NCBI RefSeq assembly: GCF_035920445.1
Contig: NZ_CP109162.1
Span: 8,556,001-8,620,000, forward strand
Length of the DNA stretch: 64,000 nucleotides
Direction: 5' to 3'
Source: Nocardia sp. NBC_01730
Lineage (GTDB): Bacteria; Actinomycetota; Actinomycetes; Mycobacteriales; Mycobacteriaceae
Shown: positions 62,325 to 64,000 of the stretch, piece after piece
Position numbering within the stretch: the stretch's first letter is position 1
Layout: every line of letters begins with the position of its first letter
Position numbers and translations under genes: made by a program
Notes under the pieces: model-generated
The model's database searches: none
Told to the model about the DNA's origin: nothing
Seen by the model: the letters and a program-made list of their open reading frames with translations, nothing else

Positions 62325-62347
62325 CCGCTCGGCGCCGCGAAGAGATA

Positions 62348-62755
62348 TCAAGGGGTGACGATGGCGACGGCGTCGATCTCGACGAGCATCTCGGGGCGGG
62401 GGAGTCCGGTGAAGACGGTGGTGCGGCTGGGCAGCACGCCGTCGGTGGTGTGCGCGGTGACGAATTCGCCGTAGGCGTTGTTCATCGCGGCGAAATCGTC
62501 GCGGGTCGTGAGGTAGACGCGCAGCATGACGACGTCGTCGAACCCGGCGCCGCTCGCCTCGACGATCGCCTTGACGTTCCGCAGCGTCCGGGTCGTCTGC
62601 GCGGCGACGTCCCCCGGGTGCAAATACTCGCCGCTGGCCGGGTCCACCGGACCCTGGCCGGAGACCTGCACGAACGGGCCCTTGCGCACGCCCTGGGAGA
62701 AGGTGTGCGCGGGTGCCGGCGCGTCGGTGGTGCGGATGGCGATCTTCTCGCTCAT
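62348..62755 (-). CDS. RidA-family enamine/imine deaminase
   Basis: A 135-residue RidA/YjgF protein. It has FSQGVRKGPFVQVSGQGPVDPASGEYL, DDVVMLRVYLTTRDDFAAMNNAYGEFV and LPSRTTVFTGLPRPEMLVEIDAVAIV, the last with the Arg (in SRTTV) that contacts the imine carboxylate and the catalytic Glu (EIDA). It should hydrolyse reactive enamines or imines from PLP enzymes. It overlaps the IclR gene by ATGA and is the third gene of the kinase-IclR-RidA operon, so a catabolic role with that kinase is more likely than a housekeeping one. Confidence 0.93.
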   Translation of the reverse strand: MSEKIAIRTTDAPAPAHTFSQGVRKGPFVQVSGQGPVDPASGEYLHPGDVAAQTTRTLRNVKAIVEASGAGFDDVVMLRVYLTTRDDFAAMNNAYGEFVTAHTTDGVLPSRTTVFTGLPRPEMLVEIDAVAIVTP

Positions 62756-63528
62756 GGTCGGCCTTTCGTCGCGGTGGTGACCCGGCTGGGAATCCAGCCG
62801 AGTTCGGCGGAGATGGCCTCGGCCGCCGCGTGGACCCGCGGCAGTTCGGCCAGCACCTGGTCGTAGTCGAGCACCATGTCCGGCACCGACATGGACACCG
62901 CCGCGACCACGGCGCCGGTACCGTCGCGGACCGGAACGCCGATGCAGTTCACGAAGCTCTCGTGCTCTTCGTGGTCTTCCGCATGGCCCTGTGCCGCAAC
63001 CTTTTCCAGTTCCCGCACATAGTGCTCGGGTGTGCGGATGGTGCGCTCGGTGAAGGGGTGATAGTCGATCTTCTCGGCGATCGCCTGCCACTCCGCGCGC
63101 GGCTGCGACGACACCAGCACCTTGCCGACGGCGGTGCAGTGCAGCGGGGCCGGGCGTCCGATGCGCGAGTACATGCGCACGCTCTGGGTGGCATCGAGTT
63201 TGTCGATGTAGACCGCCTCGCCGGACTCGTAGGTGGCGAGATGGATCGTCTGTTTCGTCGCGGCGTTGAGCGCGGCGAGGTGCGGGCGCGCCAGGGTTCG
63301 CACGTCGCGCTGCTCGAGCGTGCGGTTGGCCAGTTCGAACAGCCGCGAACCGAGCATGTACCGGTGCTGGCTGTCGTGGGTGACGAACCGCTGCGCCTCC
63401 ATGGTCTGCAACAGGCGAAGCACGGTCGACTTGTGCACGCCCAGCTGTGCCGCCAACTGCTCCAGCGACCGGGAGTCCTCACCCAGCGACACGAGGATGG
63501 TCAACGCACGCGACAAACTCTGGCTCAT
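62752..63528 (-). CDS. IclR-family transcriptional regulator
   Basis: A 258-residue regulator. The winged helix-turn-helix is SLSRALTILVSLGEDSRSLEQLAAQLGVHKSTVLRLLQTMEAQRFVTHDSQHRYMLG (residues 4-60). The IclR effector domain has GEAVYIDKLDATQSVRMYSRIGRPAPLHCTAVGKVLVS and the C-terminal VNCIGVPVRDGTGAVVAAVSMSVPD with the ligand-contacting Cys. It overlaps the kinase gene upstream and the ridA gene downstream by 4 nt each. IclR members often sense sugar acids or aromatic intermediates; with a PfkB kinase, a keto-deoxy sugar acid is a reasonable guess. Confidence 0.95.
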   Translation of the reverse strand: MSQSLSRALTILVSLGEDSRSLEQLAAQLGVHKSTVLRLLQTMEAQRFVTHDSQHRYMLGSRLFELANRTLEQRDVRTLARPHLAALNAATKQTIHLATYESGEAVYIDKLDATQSVRMYSRIGRPAPLHCTAVGKVLVSSQPRAEWQAIAEKIDYHPFTERTIRTPEHYVRELEKVAAQGHAEDHEEHESFVNCIGVPVRDGTGAVVAAVSMSVPDMVLDYDQVLAELPRVHAAAEAISAELGWIPSRVTTATKGRP

Positions 63529-64000
63529 GACGCTCTACTCTCGGTGACCACGGCGTCGCTGTAATACAGCTCGGCCCAGGTGGATTCGTCGATGTCGGCA
63601 AGCCGCTCCAGTACTGGGCGCGGCGGGAGCTCGGCCACGTCACCGGATCCGGTGAGGGCGGCCGCGGCGCACAGGTGCCCGAGGCGCAGGCGCTGCTCCA
63701 GCGGCCTGCCGTGCAGGAGCGCGGCCAGGTAGCCGCCCGCGAACGCGTCTCCGGCCCCGATGCGCTCGGTGACGTCGAGAGTCAGTGCGGGCACCTCGAC
63801 GCGCCGCGTTCCGTCGAAGCCGGTGACCGTGTGCCTGTCGTTCTTCACGATCAGCTGTCGCGGCTCGGGGAACAACGCGCGCAACTCGTCGGCGTGACCG
63901 GTGCCGAACACCGCGAGTGCCTCGTCGGCGCCGAGAAACACCACATCACTGCCGCGCACGTGGTGCGCGAGTATCTCGGCCGCCGTGCTGCGGCCGGTCC
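63525..64000 (-). CDS. PfkB-family sugar kinase, C-terminal part (cut by the window edge)
   Basis: The frame is open to position 64000, giving about 158 residues of the C-terminal half of a ribokinase-like kinase. The PfkB signature 2 is present as LDVTERIGAGDAFAGGYLAALL, with the catalytic Asp in GAGD and the anion hole; RQLIVKNDRHTV is the strand before it. VVFLGADEALAVFGTG is typical of 2-keto-3-deoxygluconate kinases, where a GxDE block precedes the ATP site, so a KdgK-like function is likely but unproven without the N-terminal substrate domain. Its stop overlaps the IclR start by ATGA. Confidence 0.9.
   Translation of the reverse strand, partial: TGRSTAAEILAHHVRGSDVVFLGADEALAVFGTGHADELRALFPEPRQLIVKNDRHTVTGFDGTRRVEVPALTLDVTERIGAGDAFAGGYLAALLHGRPLEQRLRLGHLCAAAALTGSGDVAELPPRPVLERLADIDESTWAELYYSDAVVTESRAS

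Noticed and set aside
60783..62351. 522-codon frame antisense to ppc
   Set aside because: A shadow of the PEPC gene; no domain and inconsistent codon bias.

Overview
The window is 64 kb of high-GC actinobacterial chromosome and reads best as Nocardia or a close relative in the Mycobacteriales. The gene order rpsA, coaE, uvrB, uvrA, infC-rpmI-rplT-rRNA methyltransferase and pheS-pheT follows the mycobacterial backbone. CoaE carries the GrpB-like C-terminal extension, there is a DUF3558 lipoprotein, the lycopene cyclase is the split CrtYc/CrtYd type, and several genes look leaderless with a TANNNT box about 7 nt before the start codon. The genus is an inference; no rRNA or tRNA gene is present to test it.

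Left part (1-16 kb): a polar amino-acid ABC transporter operon, a LysR regulator divergent from a berberine-bridge-type flavoprotein, an SPFH/band-7 membrane protein followed by a tiny ribbon-helix-helix protein, a SAM methyltransferase, then rpsA, a decayed SDR gene, an NAD(P)-binding protein divergent from a TetR regulator, coaE-grpB, and two tandem DUF402 genes.

Middle (16-45 kb): uvrB and uvrA, each behind the RecA-independent DNA-damage promoter motif TGTCGGTG-N8-TANNNT. Between them lie a VOC/AraC pair, DoxX, a 19-residue micropeptide, UspA, a HelD/HelR RNA-polymerase-recycling ATPase, a PAS-PAS-GGDEF diguanylate cyclase and a lone ketosynthase. Then come an oxidoreductase/TetR pair, a scar of IS256 and TetR fragments, DUF1844 and DinB genes, the infC-rpmI-rplT operon (infC starts at ATC and has an attenuator-like leader), a TetR/DHA2-efflux pair, pheST, a hydrolase and an uncharacterised two-gene unit.

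Right part (45-64 kb): a 673-residue orphan protein with two ParB-like LDGHxxxAA motifs, a DUF3558 lipoprotein, and a carotenoid locus. That locus holds a CarH/LitR-type MerR-cobalamin regulator, a Rieske protein, crtU, crtYd, crtYc, crtB, crtI, a crtE gene reduced to its two ends, a GT1 glycosyltransferase, an SDR-DUF2867 protein and a divergent secreted lipocalin. The genes predict a light-controlled pathway from GGPP through phytoene, lycopene and beta-carotene to an aromatic, possibly glycosylated carotenoid, with GGPP supplied by another locus. The window ends with an MMPL remnant, ppc, and a RidA-IclR-PfkB kinase operon cut by the right edge.

Decayed genes are frequent: SDR, SRPBCC, monooxygenase/hydrolase, IS256, TetR, crtE and MMPL. 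Most stretches without a gene hold these remnants or regulatory signals.
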